Part shown: one piece after another, positions 14,831 to 29,000 of the stretch
How positions within the stretch are numbered: position 1 is the stretch's first letter
Layout: each line of letters opens with the position of its first letter
Assembly: GCA_036937835.1 (NCBI GenBank)
Contig: CM072877.1
Span: 780,001-844,000 of the forward strand
Direction of reading: 5' to 3'
From: Pampus argenteus
Lineage: Eukaryota > Chordata > Actinopteri > Scombriformes > Stromateidae
Length of the DNA stretch: 64,000 nt
Position numbers and translations under genes: made by a program
The notes under the pieces: generated by a model
Database searches by the model: none
The model's input: only the letters and a program-made list of their open reading frames with translations
Told to the model about the DNA's origin: nothing

Positions 14831-17800
14831 TGCCATCAACAAGTAACTGATTTCTAATGATTAAGACCAAAAAACTTACTTCTGAGAGCTTCCTGCAGAA
14901 TTTTACTGTAACATTTGTAAAAAAAGCTTTCTCTCTGCGAGAGAAGGCCAAAACTGACAACTACAGTTTTTCTTAAACAAGGAGAAATATTTTCAATCAA
15001 AACCATGTTTGCCATCAACAAGTAACTGATTTCTAATGATTAGGACAAAAAAACTCACTTCTGAGAGCTTCCTGCAGCTCTTACTGTAACATTTGTAAAA
15101 ATAGCTTTCTCTCAGGCCAAAACTGACAACTACAGTTTTTCTTAAACAAGGAGCAATATTTTCAATCAAAACCATGTTTGCCATCAACAAGTAACTGATT
15201 TCTAATGATTAGGACCAAAAAACTCACTTCTGAGAGCTTCCTGCAGCTTTTACTGTAACATTTGTAAAAATAGCTTTCTCTCAGCCAGAGAATGTCAAAA
15301 CTGACAACTACAGTTTTTCTTAAACAAGGAGCAATATTTTCAATCAAAACCATGTTTGCCATCAACAAGTAACTGATTTCTAATGATTAGGACCAAAAAA
15401 CTCACTTCTGAGAGCTTCCTGCAGCTTTTACTGTAACATTTGTAAAAATAGCTTTCTCTCGGCGAGAGAGGCCCAAAACTGACAACTACAGTTTTTCTTA
15501 AACAAGGAGCAATATTTTCAATCAAAACCATGTTTGCCATCACCAAGTAACTGATTTCTAATGATTAGGAGCCCAAAAATAACTTCTGAGAGCTTCCTGC
15601 AGCTTTTACTGTAACATTTGTAAAAATAGCTTTCTCTCGGCGAGAGAAGGTCAAAACTGACAACTACAGTTTTTCTTAAACAAGGAGCAATATTTTCAAT
15701 CAAAACCATGTTTGCCATCAACAAGTAACTGATTTCTAATGATTAGGACCAAAAAACTTACTTCTGAGAGCTTCCTGCAGCTTTTACTGTAACATTTGTA
15801 AAAATAGCTTTCACTCAGGCCAAAACTGACAACTACAGTTTTTCTTAAACAAGGATCAATATTTTCAACAAAACCATGTTTGCCATCAACAAGTAACTGA
15901 TTTCTAATGATTAGGACCAAAAAACTCACTTCTGAGAGCTTCCTGCAGCTTTTACTGTAACATTTGTAAAAAAATAGCTTTCTCTCGGCGAGAGAAGGCC
16001 AAAACTGACAACTATAGTTTTTCTTAAACAAGGAGCCATATTTTCAATCAAAACCATGTTTGCCATCAACAAGTAACTGATTTCTAATGATTAGGACCAA
16101 AAAACTCACTTCTGAGAGCTTCCTGCAGCTTTTACTGTAACATTTGTAAAAATAGCTTTCTCTCCGGCCAAAACTGACAACTACAGTTTTTCTTAACCAA
16201 GGAGCAATATTTTCAATCAAAACCATGTTTGCCTGATGGCAAACATGGTTTTGATTGAAAATAACTGTAACTGATTTCTAATGATTAGGACCAAAAAACT
16301 AACTTCTGAGAGCTTACTGCAGCTTTTACTGTAACATTTGTAAAAATAGCTTTGTCTCAGGCCAAAACTGACAACTACAGTTTTTCTTAAACAAGGAGCA
16401 AAATTTTCAATCAAAACCATGTTTGCCATCAACAAGTAACTGATTTCTAATGCTTAGGACCAAAAAACTCACTTCTGAGAGCTTCCTGCAGCTTTTACTG
16501 TAACATTTGTAAAAATAGCTTTCTCTCGGCGAGAGAAGGCCAAAACTGACAACTACAGTTTGTCTTAAACAAGGAGCAATATTTTCAATCAAAACCATGT
16601 TTGCCATCAACAAGTAACTGATTTCTAATGATTAGGACCAAAAAACTCACTTCTGAGAGCTTCCTGCAGCTTTCACTGTAACATTTGTAAAAATAGCTTT
16701 CTCTCGGCGAGAGAAGGCCAAAACTGACAACTATAGTTTTTCTTAAACAAGGAGCAATATTTTCAATCAAAACCATGTTTGCCATCAACAAGTAACTGAT
16801 TTCTAATGATTAGGACCAAAAAACTCACTTCTGAGAGCTTCCTGCAGCTTTTACTGTAACATTTGTAAAAATAGCTTTCTCTCAGGCCAAAATTGACAAC
16901 TACAGTTTTTCTTAAACAAGGAGCAATATTTTCAATCAAAACCATGTTTGCCATCAACAAGTAACTGATTTCTAATGATTAGGAGCCCAAAAATAACTTC
17001 TGAGAGCTTCCTGCAGCTTTTACTGTAACATTTGTAAAAATAGCTTTCTCTCAGGCCAAAACTGACAACTACAGTTTTTCTTAAACAAGGAGCAATATTT
17101 TCAATCAAAACCATGTTTGCCATCAACAAGTAACTGATTTCTAATGCTTAGGACCAAAAAACTCACTTCTGAGAGCTTCCTGCAGCTTTTACTGTAACAT
17201 TTGTAAAAATAGCTTTCTCTCAGGCCAAAACTGACAACTACAGTTTTTCTTAAACAAGGAGCAATATTTTCAATCAAAACCATGTTTGCCATCAACAAGT
17301 AACTGATTTCTAATGCTTAGGACCAAAAAACTCACTTCTGAGAGCTTCCTGCAGCTTTTACTGTAACATTTGTAAAAATAGCTTTCTCTCAGGCCAAAAC
17401 TGACAACTACAGTTTTTCTTAAACAAGGAGCAATATTTTCAATCAAAACCATGTTTGCCATCAACAAGTAACTGATTTCTAATGATTAGGACCAAAAAAC
17501 TCACTTCTGAGAGCTTCCTGCAGCTTTTACTGTAACATTTGTAAAAATAGCTTTCTCTCAGGCCAAAACTGACAACTACAGTTTTTCTTAAACAAGGATC
17601 AATATTTTCAACAAAACCATGTTTGCCATCAACAAGTAACTGATTCCTAATGATTAGGACCAAAAAACTCACTTCTGAGAGCTTCCTGCAGCTTTTACTG
17701 TAACATTTGTAAAAATAGCTTTCTCTCAGGCCAAAACTGACAACTACAGTTTTTCTTAAACAAGGAGCAATATTTTCAATCAAAACCATGTTTGCCATCA

Positions 17801-20016
17801 ACAAGTAACTGATTTCTAATGATTAGGACCAAAAAACTCACTTCTGAGAGCTTCCTGCAGCTTTTACTGTAACATTTGTAAAAATAGCTTTCTCTCAGGC
17901 CAAAACTGACAACTACAGTTTTTCTTAAACAACAAGCAATATTTTCAATCAAAACCATGTTTGCCATCAACAAGTAACTGATTTCTAATGATTAGGACCA
18001 AAAACTCACTTCTGAGAGCTTCCTGCAGCTTTTACTGTAACATTTGTAAAAATAGCTTTCTCTCGGCGAGAGAAGCCCAAAACTGACAACTATAGTTTTT
18101 CTTAAACAAGGAGCCATATTTTCAATCAAAACCATGTTTGCCATCAACAAGTAACTGATTTCTAATGATTAGGAGCAAAAAACTCACTTCTGAGAGCTTC
18201 CTGCAGCTTTTACTGTAACATTTGTAAAAATAGCTTTCTCTCGGCGAGAGAAGCCCAAAACTGACAACTATAGTTTTTCTTAAACAAGGAGCCATATTTT
18301 CAATCAAAACCATGTTTGCCATCAACAAGTAACTAATTTCTAATGATTAGGACCAAAAAACTCACTTCTGAGAGCTTCCTGCAGCTTTTACTGTAACATT
18401 TGTAAAAATAGCTTTCTCTCGGCGAGAGAAGCCCCAAACTGACAACTATAGTTTTTCTTAAACAAGGAGCCATATTTTCAATCAAAACCATGTTTGCCAT
18501 CAACAAGTAACTGATTTCTAATGATTAGGAGCAAAAATCTCACTTCTGAGAGCTTCCTGCAGCTTTTACTGTAACATTTGTAAAAATAGCTTTCTCTCAG
18601 CCCAAAACTGACAACCACAGTTTTTCTACATCAACGAGCAATATTTTCAATCAAAACCATGTTTGCCATCAACAAGTAACTGATTTCTAATGATTAGGAC
18701 CAAAAAAACTCACTTCTGAGAGCTCCCTGCAGCTTTTACTGTAACATTTGTAAAAAAAGCTTTCTCTCAGGCCAAAACTGACAACTACAGTTTTTCTTTA
18801 AAAACGAGCAATATTTTAAAACAAAACCATGTTTGCCATCAACAAGTAACTGATTTCAAATGATTAGGACCAAAAAACTCACTTCTGAGATATTCCTGCA
18901 GCTTTTACTGTAACATTTGTAAAAATAGCTTTCTCTCAGGCAAAACTGACAACTACAGTTTTTCTTAAACAAGGAGCAATATTTTCAATCAAAACCATGT
19001 TTGCCATCAACAAGTAACTGATTTCTAATGATTAGGACCAAAAAACTCACTTCTGAGAGCTTCCTGCAGCTTTTACTGTAACATTTGTAAAAATAGCTTT
19101 CTCTCAGGCCAAAACTGACAACTACAGTTTTTCTTAAACAAGGAGCAATATTTTTTCAATCAAAATAATGTTTGCCATCAACAAGTAACTGATTTCTAAT
19201 GATTAGGACCAAAAAACTCACTTCTGAGAGCTTCCTGCAGCTTTTACTGTAACATGTGTAAAAATAGCTTTCTCTCAGGCCAAAACTGACAACTACAGTT
19301 TTTCTTAAACAAGCAGCAATATTTTCAATCAAAACCATGTTTGCCATCAACAAGTAACTGATTTCTAATGATTAGGACCAAAAAACTCACTTCTGAGAGC
19401 TTCCTGCAGCTTTTACTGTAACATTTGTAAAAATAGCTTTCTCTCAGGCCAAAACTGACAACTACAGTTTTTGTTAAACAAGGAGCAATATTTTCAATAA
19501 AAACCATGTTTGCCATCAACATGTAACTGATTTCTAATGATTAGGACCAAAAAACTCACTTCTAAGAGCTTCCTGCAGCTTTTACTGTAACATTTTTAAA
19601 AAATAGCTTTCTCTCTGCGAGAGAAGGCCAAAACTGACAACTACAGTTTTTCTTAAACAAGGAGCAATATTTTCAATCAAAACCACGTTTGCCATCAACA
19701 AGTAACTGATTTCTAATGATTAGGACCAAAAAACTCACTTCTGAGAGCTTCCTGCAGCTTTTACTGTAACATTTGTAAAAAATAGCTTTCTCTCAGGCCA
19801 AAACTGACAACTACAGTTTTTCTTAAACAAGGAGCAATATTTTCAATCAAAACCATGTTTGCCATCAACAAGTAACTGATTTCTAATGATTAGGACCAAA
19901 AAACTCACTTCTGAGAGCTTCCTGCAGCTTTTACTGTAACATTTGTAAAAATAGCTTTCTCTCAGCCAGAGAATGTCAAAACTGACAACTACAGTTTTTC
20001 TTAAACAAGGAGCAAT
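14831..20016 (-). repeat. 5.2-kb higher-order repeat block B, copy 2
   Basis: This copy matches block B copy 1 at offset 5206 up to about 18,600. From about 18,790 on the offset is 5376 bp, because one extra unit of about 170 bp is present. The extra unit carries acaaccacag and ctacatcaacgagc and has no counterpart in copy 1. Similarity fades near 20,016-20,021, where a different unit type follows. Confidence 0.85.
16208..16263. repeat. Perfect 26-bp foldback within the satellite, copy 3
   Basis: Same structure, with arms at 16,208-16,233 and 16,238-16,263 and loop tgat. It lies 5206 bp from copy 2 and was carried by the block B duplication. Confidence 0.95.
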
Positions 20017-20020
20017 ATTT

Positions 20021-23000
20021 TCAATCAAAACCATGTTTGCCATCAACAAGTAACTGATTTCTAATGATTAGGACCAAAAAACTCACTTCTGAGAGCTTCC
20101 TGCAGCTTTTACTGTAACATTTGTAAAAATAGCTTTCTCTCAGGCCAAAACTGACAACTACAGTTTTTCTTAAACAAGGAGCAATATTTTCAATCAAAAC
20201 CATGTTTGCCATCACCAAGTAACTGATTTCTAATGATTATGACCTAAAAACTCACTTCTGAGAGCTTCCTGCAGCTTTTACTGTAACATTTGTAAAAATA
20301 GCTTTCTCTCGGCGAGAGAAGGTCAAAACTGACAACTACAGTTTTTCTTAAACAAGGAGCAATATTTTCAATCAAAACCATGTTTGCCATCAACAAGTAA
20401 CTGATTTCTAATGATTAGGACCAAAAAACTCACTTCTGAGAGCTTCCTGCAGCTTTTACTGTAACATTTGTAAAAATAGCTTTCTCTCTGCGAGAGAAGG
20501 CCAAAACTGACAACTACAGTTTTTCTTAAACAAGAAGCAATATTTCCAATAAAACCATGTTTGCCATCAACAAGTAACTGATTTCTAATGATTAGGACCA
20601 AAAAATTCACTTCTGAGAGCTTCCTGCAGCTTTTACTGTAACATTTGTAAAAATAGCTTTCTCTCGGCGAGAGAAGGTCAAAACTGACAACTACAGTTTT
20701 TCTTAAACAAGGAGCAATATTTTCAATCAAAACCATGTTTGACATCAACAAGTAACTGATTTCTAATGATTAGGACCAAAAAACTCACTTCTGAGAGCTT
20801 CCTGCAGCTTTTACTGTAACATTTGTAAAAATAGCTTTCTCTCTGCGAGAGAAGGCCAAAACTGACAACTACAGTTTTTCTTAAACAAGAAGCAATATTT
20901 TCAATCAAAATAATGTTTGCCATCAACAAGTAACTGATTTCTAATGATTAGGACCAAAAAACTCACTTCTGAGAGCTTCCTGCAGCTTTTACTGTAACAT
21001 TTTTAAAAAAAAAGCTTTCTCTCAGGCTAAAACTGACAACTACAGTTTTTCTTAAACAAGGAGCAATATTTTCAATCAAAACCATGTTTGCCATCAACAA
21101 GTAACTGATTTCTTAGATTAGGACCAAAAAACTCACTTCTGAGAGCTTCCTGCAGCTTTTACTGTAACATTTGTGAAAATTGCTTTCTCTCAGGCCAAAA
21201 CTGACAACTACAGTTTTTCTTATACAAGGAGCAATATTTTCAATCAAAACCATGTTTGCCATCAACAAGTAACTGATTTCTAATGATTAGGACCAAAAAA
21301 CTAACTTCTGAGAGCTTCCTGCAGCTTTTACTGTAACATTTGTGAAAATTGCTTTCTCTCAGGCCAAAACTGACAACTACAGTTTTTCCTAAACAAGGAG
21401 CAATATTTTTCAATCAAAACCATCTTTGCCATCAACAAGTAACTGATTTCTAATGATTAGGACCAAAAAACTCACTTCTCAGAGCTTCATGCAGATTTTA
21501 CTGTAACATTTGTAAAAATAGCTTTCTCTCAGGCTAAAACTGACAACTGTAGTTTTTCTTAAACAAGGAGCCATATTTTCAATCAAAACCATGTTTGCCA
21601 TCAACAAGTAACTGATTTCTAATGATTAGGACCAAAAAAACTCACTTCTGAGAGCTTCCTGCAGCTTTTACTGTAACATTTGTAAAAAATAGCTTTCTCT
21701 CAGGCCAAAACTGACAACTACAGTTTTTCTTAAACAACGAGCAATATTTTAAAACAAAACCATGTTTGCCATCAACAAGTAACTGATTTCAAATGATTAG
21801 GACCAAAAAACTCACTTCTGAGAGCTTCCTGTAGCTTTTACTGCAACATTTGTAAAAATAGCTTTCTCTCAGGCCAAAACTGACAACTACAGTTTTTCTT
21901 AAACAAGGAGCAATATTTTCAATCAAAACCATGTTTGCCATCAACAAGTAACTGATTTCTAATGATTAGGACCAAAAACTCACTTCTGAGAGCTTCCTGC
22001 AGCTTTTACTGTAACATTTGTAAAAATAGCTTTCTCTCAGCCCAAAACTGACAACTACAGTTTTTCTTAATCAAGGAGCAATATTTTCCATCAAAACCAT
22101 GTTTGCCATCAACAAGTAACTGATTTCTAATGATTAGGACCAAAAAACTCACTTCTGAGAGCTTCATGCAGATTTTACTGTAACATTTGTAAAATTAGCT
22201 TTCTCTCAGGCCAAAACTGACAACTACAGTTTTTCTTAAACAAGGAGCAATATTTTCAATCAAAACCATGTTTGCCATCAACAAGTAACTGATTTCTAAT
22301 GATTAGGACCAAAAAACTCACTTCTGAGAGCTTCCTGCAGCTTTTACTGTAACATTTGTGAAAATTGCTTTCTCTCAGGCCAAAACAGACAACTACAGTT
22401 TTTCTTATACAAGGAGCAATATTTTCAATCAAAACCATGTTTGCCATCAACAAGTAACTGATTTCTAATGATTAGGACCAAAAAACTAACTTCTGAGAGC
22501 TTCCTGCAGCTTTTACTGTAACATTTGTGAAAATTGCTTTCTCTCAGGCCAAAACTGACAACTACAGTTTTTCCTAAACAAGGAGCAATATTTTTCAATC
22601 AAAACCATCTTTGCCATCAACAAGTAACTGATTTCTAATGATTAGGACCAAAAAACTCACTTCTGAGAGCTTCATGCAGATTTTACTGTAACATTTGTAA
22701 AAATAGCTTTCTCTCAGGCTAAAACTGACAACTGTAGTTTTTCTTAAACAAGGAGCCATATTTGCAATCAAAACCATGTTTGCCATCAACAAGTAACTAA
22801 TTTCTAATGATTAGGACCAAAAAACTCACTTCTGAGAGCTTCCTGCAGCTTTTACTGTACCATTTGTAAAACTAGCTTTCTCTCGGCGAGAGAAGCCCCA
22901 AACTGACAACTATAGTTTTTCTTAAACAAGGAGCCATATTTTCAATCAAAACCATGTTTGCCATCAACAAGTAACTGATTTCTAATGATTAGGAGCAAAA

Positions 23001-26000
23001 AACTCACTTCTGAGAGCTTCCTGCAGCTTTTACTGTAACATTTGTAAAAATAGCTTTCTCTCAGGCCAAAACTGACAACTACAGTTTTTCTAAAACAACA
23101 AGCAATATTTTCAATCAAAACCATGTTTGCCATCAACAAGTAACTGATTTCTAATGATTAGGACCAAAAAAACTCACTTCTGAGAGCTTCCTGCAGCTTT
23201 TACTGTAACATTTGTAAAAAATAGCTTTCTCTCAGGCCAAAACTGACAACTACAGTTTTTCTTAAACAACGAGCAATATTTTAAAACAAAACCATGTTTG
23301 CCATCAACAAGTAACTGATTTCTAATGATTAGGAGCAAAAAACTCACTTCTGACAGCTTCCTGCAGCTTTTACTGTAACATTTGTAAAAAATAGCTTTCT
23401 CTCAGGCCAAAACTGACAACTACAGTATTTCTTAAACAAGGAGCAATATTTTCAATCAAAATAATGTTTGCCATCAACAAGTAACTGATTTCTAATGATT
23501 AGGACCAAAAAACTCACTTCTGAGAGCTTCCTGCAGCTTTTACTGTAACATTTTTAAAAAATAGCTTTCTCTCAGGCTAAAACTGACAACTACAGTTTTT
23601 CTTAAACAAGGAGCAATATTTTCAATCAAAACCATGTTTGCCATCAACAAGTAACTGATTTCTTAGATTAGGACCAAAAAACTCACTTCTGAGAGCTTCC
23701 TGCAGCTTTTACTGTAACATTTGTGAAAATTGCTTTCTCTCAGGCCAAAACTGACAACTACAGTTTTTCTTATACAAGGAGCAATATTTTCAATCAAAAC
23801 CATGTTTGCCATCAACAAGTAACTGATTTCTAATGATTAGGACCAAAAAACTAACTTCTGAGAGCTTCCTGCAGCTTTTACTGTAACATTTGTGAAAATT
23901 GCTTTCTCTCAGGCCAAAACTGACAACTACAGTTTTTCCTAAACAAGGAGCAATATTTTTCAATCAAAACCATCTTTGCCATCAACAAGTAACTGATTTC
24001 TAATGATTAGGACCAAAAAACTCACTTCTCAGAGCTTCATGCAGATTTTACTGTAACATTTGTAAAAATAGCTTTCTCTCAGGCTAACACTGACAACTGT
24101 AGTTTTTCTTAAACAAGGAGCCATATTTTCAATCAAAACCATGTTTGCCATCAACAAGTAACTGATTTCTAATGATTAGGAGCAAAAAACTCACTTCTGA
24201 GAGCTTCCTGCAGCTTTTACTGTAACATTTGTAAAAATAGCTTTCTCTCAGCCCAAAACTGACAACTACAGTTTTTCTAAAACAACGAGCAATATTTTCA
24301 ATCAAAACCATGTTTGCCATCAACAAGTAACTGATTTCTAATGATTAGGACCAAAAAAACTCACTTCTGAGAGCTTCCTGCAGCTTTTACTGTAACATTT
24401 GTAAAAAATAGCTTTCTCTCAGGCCAAAACTGACAACTACAGTTTTTCTTAAACAACGAGCAATATTTTAAAACAAAACCATGTTTGCCATCAACAAGTA
24501 ACTGATTTCAAATGATTAGGACCAAAAAACTCACTTCTGAGAGCTTCCTGTAGCTTTTACTGTAACATTTGTAAAAATAGCTTTCTCTCAGGCCAAAACT
24601 GACAACTACAGTTTTTCTTAAACAAGGAGCAATATTTTCAATCAAAACCATGTTTGCCATCAACAAGTAACTGATTTCTAATGATTAGGACCAAAAACTC
24701 ACTTCTGAGAGCTTCCTGCAGCTTTTACTGTAACATTTGTAAAAATAGCTTTCTCTCAGCCCAAAACTGACAACTACAGTTTTTCTTAATCAAGGAGCAA
24801 TATTTTCCATCAAAACCATGTTTGCCATCAACAAGTAACTGATTTCTAATGATTAGGACCAAAAAACTCACTTCTGAGAGCTTCATGCAGATTTTACTGT
24901 AACATTTGTAAAATTAGCTTTCTCTCAGGCCAAAACTGACAACTACAGTTTTTCTTAAACAAGGAGCAATATTTTTTCCAATCAAAACCATGTTTGCCAT
25001 CAACAAGTAACTGATTTCTAATGATTAGGACCAAAAAACTCACTTCTGAGAGCTTCCTGCAGCTTTTACTGTAACATTTGTAAAAATAGCTTTCTCTCTG
25101 CGAGAGAAGGCCAAAACTGACAACTACAGTTTTTCTTAAACAAGGAGCAATATTTCCAATAAAACCATGTTTGCCATCAACAAGTAACTGATTTCTAATG
25201 ATTAGGACCAAAAAATTCACTTCTGACAGCTTCCTGCAGCTTTTACTGTAACATTTGTAAAAATAGCTTTCTCTCAGGCCAAAACTGACAACTACAGTTT
25301 TTCTTAAACAAGGAGCAATATTTCCAATAAAACCATGTTTGCCATCAACAAGTAACTGATTTCTAATGATTAGGACCAAAAAACTCACTTCTGAGAGCTT
25401 CCTGCAGCTTTTACTGTAACATTTGTGAAAATTGCTTTCTCTCAGGCCAAAACAGACAACTACAGTTTTTCTTATACAAGGAGCAATATTTTCAATCAAA
25501 ACCATGTTTGCCATCAACAAGTAACTGATTTCTAATGATTAGGACCAAAAAACTAACTTCTGAGAGCTTCCTGCAGCTTTTACTGTAACATTTGTGAAAA
25601 TTGCTTTCTCTCAGGCCAAAACTGACAACTACAGTTTTTCCTAAACAAGGAGCAATATTTTTCAATCAAAACCATCTTTGCCATCAACAAGTAACTGATT
25701 TCTAATGATTAGGACCAAAAAACTCACTTCTGAGAGCTTCATGCAGATTTTACTGTAACATTTGTAAAAATAGCTTTCTCTCAGGCTAAAACTGACAACT
25801 GTAGTTTTTCTTAAACAAGGAGCCATATTTGCAATCAAAACCATGTTTGCCATCAACAAGTAACTAATTTCTAATGATTAGGACCAAAAAACTCACTTCT
25901 GAGAGCTTCCTGCAGCTTTTACTGTACCATTTGTAAAACTAGCTTTCTCTCGGCGAGAGAAGCCCCAAACTGACAACTATAGTTTTTCTTAAACAAGGAG

Positions 26001-29000
26001 CCATATTTTCAATCAAAACCATGTTTGCCATCAACAAGTAACTGATTTCTAATGATTAGGAGCAAAAAACTCACTTCTGAGAGCTTCCTGCAGCTTTTAC
26101 TGTAACATTTGTAAAAAATAGCTTTCTCTCAGGCCAAAACTGACAACTACAGTTTTTCTTAAACAACGAGCAATATTTTAAAACAAAACCATGTTTGCCA
26201 TCAACAAGTAACTGATTTCAAATGATTAGGACCAAAAAACTCACTTCTGAGAGCTTCCTGCAGCTTTTACTGTAACATTTGTAAAAATAGCTTTCTCTCA
26301 GGCCAAAACTGACAACTACAGTTTTTGTTAAACAAGGAGCAATATTTTCAATAAAAACCATGTTTGCCATCAACAAGTAACTGATTTCTAATGATTAGGA
26401 CCAAAAAACTCACTTCTGAGAGCTTCCTGCAGCTTTTACTGTAACATTTGTAAAAATAGCTTTCTCTCAGGCAAAAACTGACAACTACAGTTTTTGTTAA
26501 ACAAGGAGCAATATTTTCAATAAAAACCATGTTTGCCATCAACAAGTAACTAATTTCTAATGATTAGGACCAAAAAACTCACTTCTGAGAGCTTCCTGCA
26601 GCTTTTACTGTAACATTTGTAAAAATAGCTTTCTCTCAGGCCAAAACTGACAACTACAGTTTTTCTTAAACAAGGAGCAATATTTTCAATCAAAATAATG
26701 TTTGCCATCAACAAGTAACTGATTTCTAATGATTAGGACCAAAAACTCACTTCTGAGAGCTTCCTGCAGCTTTTACTGTAACATTTGTAAAAATAGCTTT
26801 CTCTCAGGCCAAAACTGACAACTACAGTTTTTCTTAAACAACGAGCAATATTTTAAAACAAAACCATGTTTGCCATCAACAAGTAACTGATTTCAAATGA
26901 TTAGGACGAAAAAACTCACTTCTGAGAGCTTCCTGCAGCTTTTACTGTAACATTTGTAAAATTAGCTTTCTCTCAGGCCAAAACTGACAACTACAGTTTT
27001 TCTTAAACAAGGAGCAATATTTTCAATCAAAACCATGTTTGCCATCAACAAGTAACTGATTTCTAATGATTAGGACCAAAAAACTCACTTCTGAGAGCTT
27101 CCTGCAGCTTTTACTGTAACATTTGTAAAAATAGCTTTCTCTCAGCCCAAAACTGACAACTACAGTTTTTCTAAAACAACAAGCAATATTTTCAATCAAA
27201 ACCATGTTTGCCATCAACAAGTAACTGATTTCTAATGATTAGGACCAAAAAAACTCACTTCTGAGAGCTTCCTGCAGCTTTTACTGTAACATTTGTAAAA
27301 ATAGCTTTCTCTCAGGCCAAAACTGACAACTACAGTTTTTCTTAAACAAGGAGCAATATTTTCAATCAAAATAATGTTTGCCATCAACAAGTAACTGATT
27401 TCTAATGATTAGGACCAAAAACTCACTTCTGAGAGCTTCCTGCAGCTTTTACTGTAACATTTGTAAAAATAGCTTTCTCTCAGGCCAAAACTGACAACTA
27501 CAGTTTTTCTTAAACAAGGAGCAATATTTTTTCAATCAAAATAATGTTTGCCATCAACAAGTAACTGATTTCTAATGATTAGGACCAAAAAACTCACTTC
27601 TGAGAGCTTCCTGCAGCTTTTACTGTAACATTTGTAAAAATAGCTTTCTCTCAGGCCAAAACTGACAACTACAGTTTTTCTTAAACAAGCAGCAATATTT
27701 TCAATCAAAACCATGTTTGCCATCAACAAGTAACTGATTTCTAATGATTAGGACCAAAAAACTCACTTCTGAGAGCTTCCTGCAGCTTTTACTGTAACAT
27801 TTGTAAAAATAGCTTTCTCTCAGGCCAAAACTGACAACTACAGTTTTTGTTAAACAAGGAGCAATATTTTCAATAAAAACCATGTTTGCCATCAACATGT
27901 AACTGATTTCTAATGATTAGGACCAAAAAACTCACTTCTAAGAACTTCCTGCAGCTTTTACTGTAACATTTTTAAAAAATAGCTTTCTCTCTGCGAGAGA
28001 AGGCCAAAACTGACAACTACAGTTTTTCTTAAACAAGGAGCAATATTTTCAATCAAAACCACGTTTGCCATCAACAAGTAACTGATTTCTAATGATTAGG
28101 ACCAAAAAACTCACTTCTGAGAGCTTCCTGCAGCTTTTACTGTAACATTTGTAAAAAAATAGCTTTCTCTCAGGCCAAAACTGACAACTACAGTTTTTCT
28201 TAAACAAGGAGCAATATTTTCAATAAAAACCATGTTTGCCATCAACAAGTAACTGATTTCTAATGATTAAGACCAAAAAACTTACTTCTGAGAGCTTCCT
28301 GCAGAATTTTACTGTAACATTTGTAAAAAAAGCTTTCTCTCTGCGAGAGAAGGCCAAAACTGTCAACTACAGTTTTTCTTAAACAAGGAGAAATATTTTC
28401 AATCAAAACCATGTTTGCCATCAACAAGTAACTGATTTCTAATGATTAGGACAAAAAAACTCACTTCTGAGAGCTTCCTGCAGCTCTTACTGTAACATTT
28501 GTAAAAAATAGCTTTCTCTCAGGCCAAAACTGACAACTACAGTTTTTCTTAAACAAGGAGCAATATTTTCAATCAAAACCATGTTTGCCATCAACAAGTA
28601 ACTGATTTCTAATGATTAGGACCAAAAAACTCACTTCTGAGAGCTTCCTGCAGCTTTTACTGTAACATTTGTAAAAATAGCTTTCTCTCAGCCAGAGAAT
28701 GTCAAAACTGACAACTACAGTTTTTCTTAAACAAGGAGCAATATTTTCAATCAAAACCATGTTTGCCATTAACAAGTAACTGATTTCTAATGATTAGGAC
28801 CAAAAAATTCACTTCTGACAGCTTCCTGCAGCTTTTACTGTAACATTTGTAAAAATAGCTTTCTCTCAGGCCAAAACTGACAACTACAGTATTTCTTAAA
28901 CAAGGAGCAATATTTTCAATCAAAATAATGTTTGCCATCAACAAGTAACTGATTTCTAATGATTAGGACCAAAAAACTCACTTCTGAGAGCTTCCTGCAG

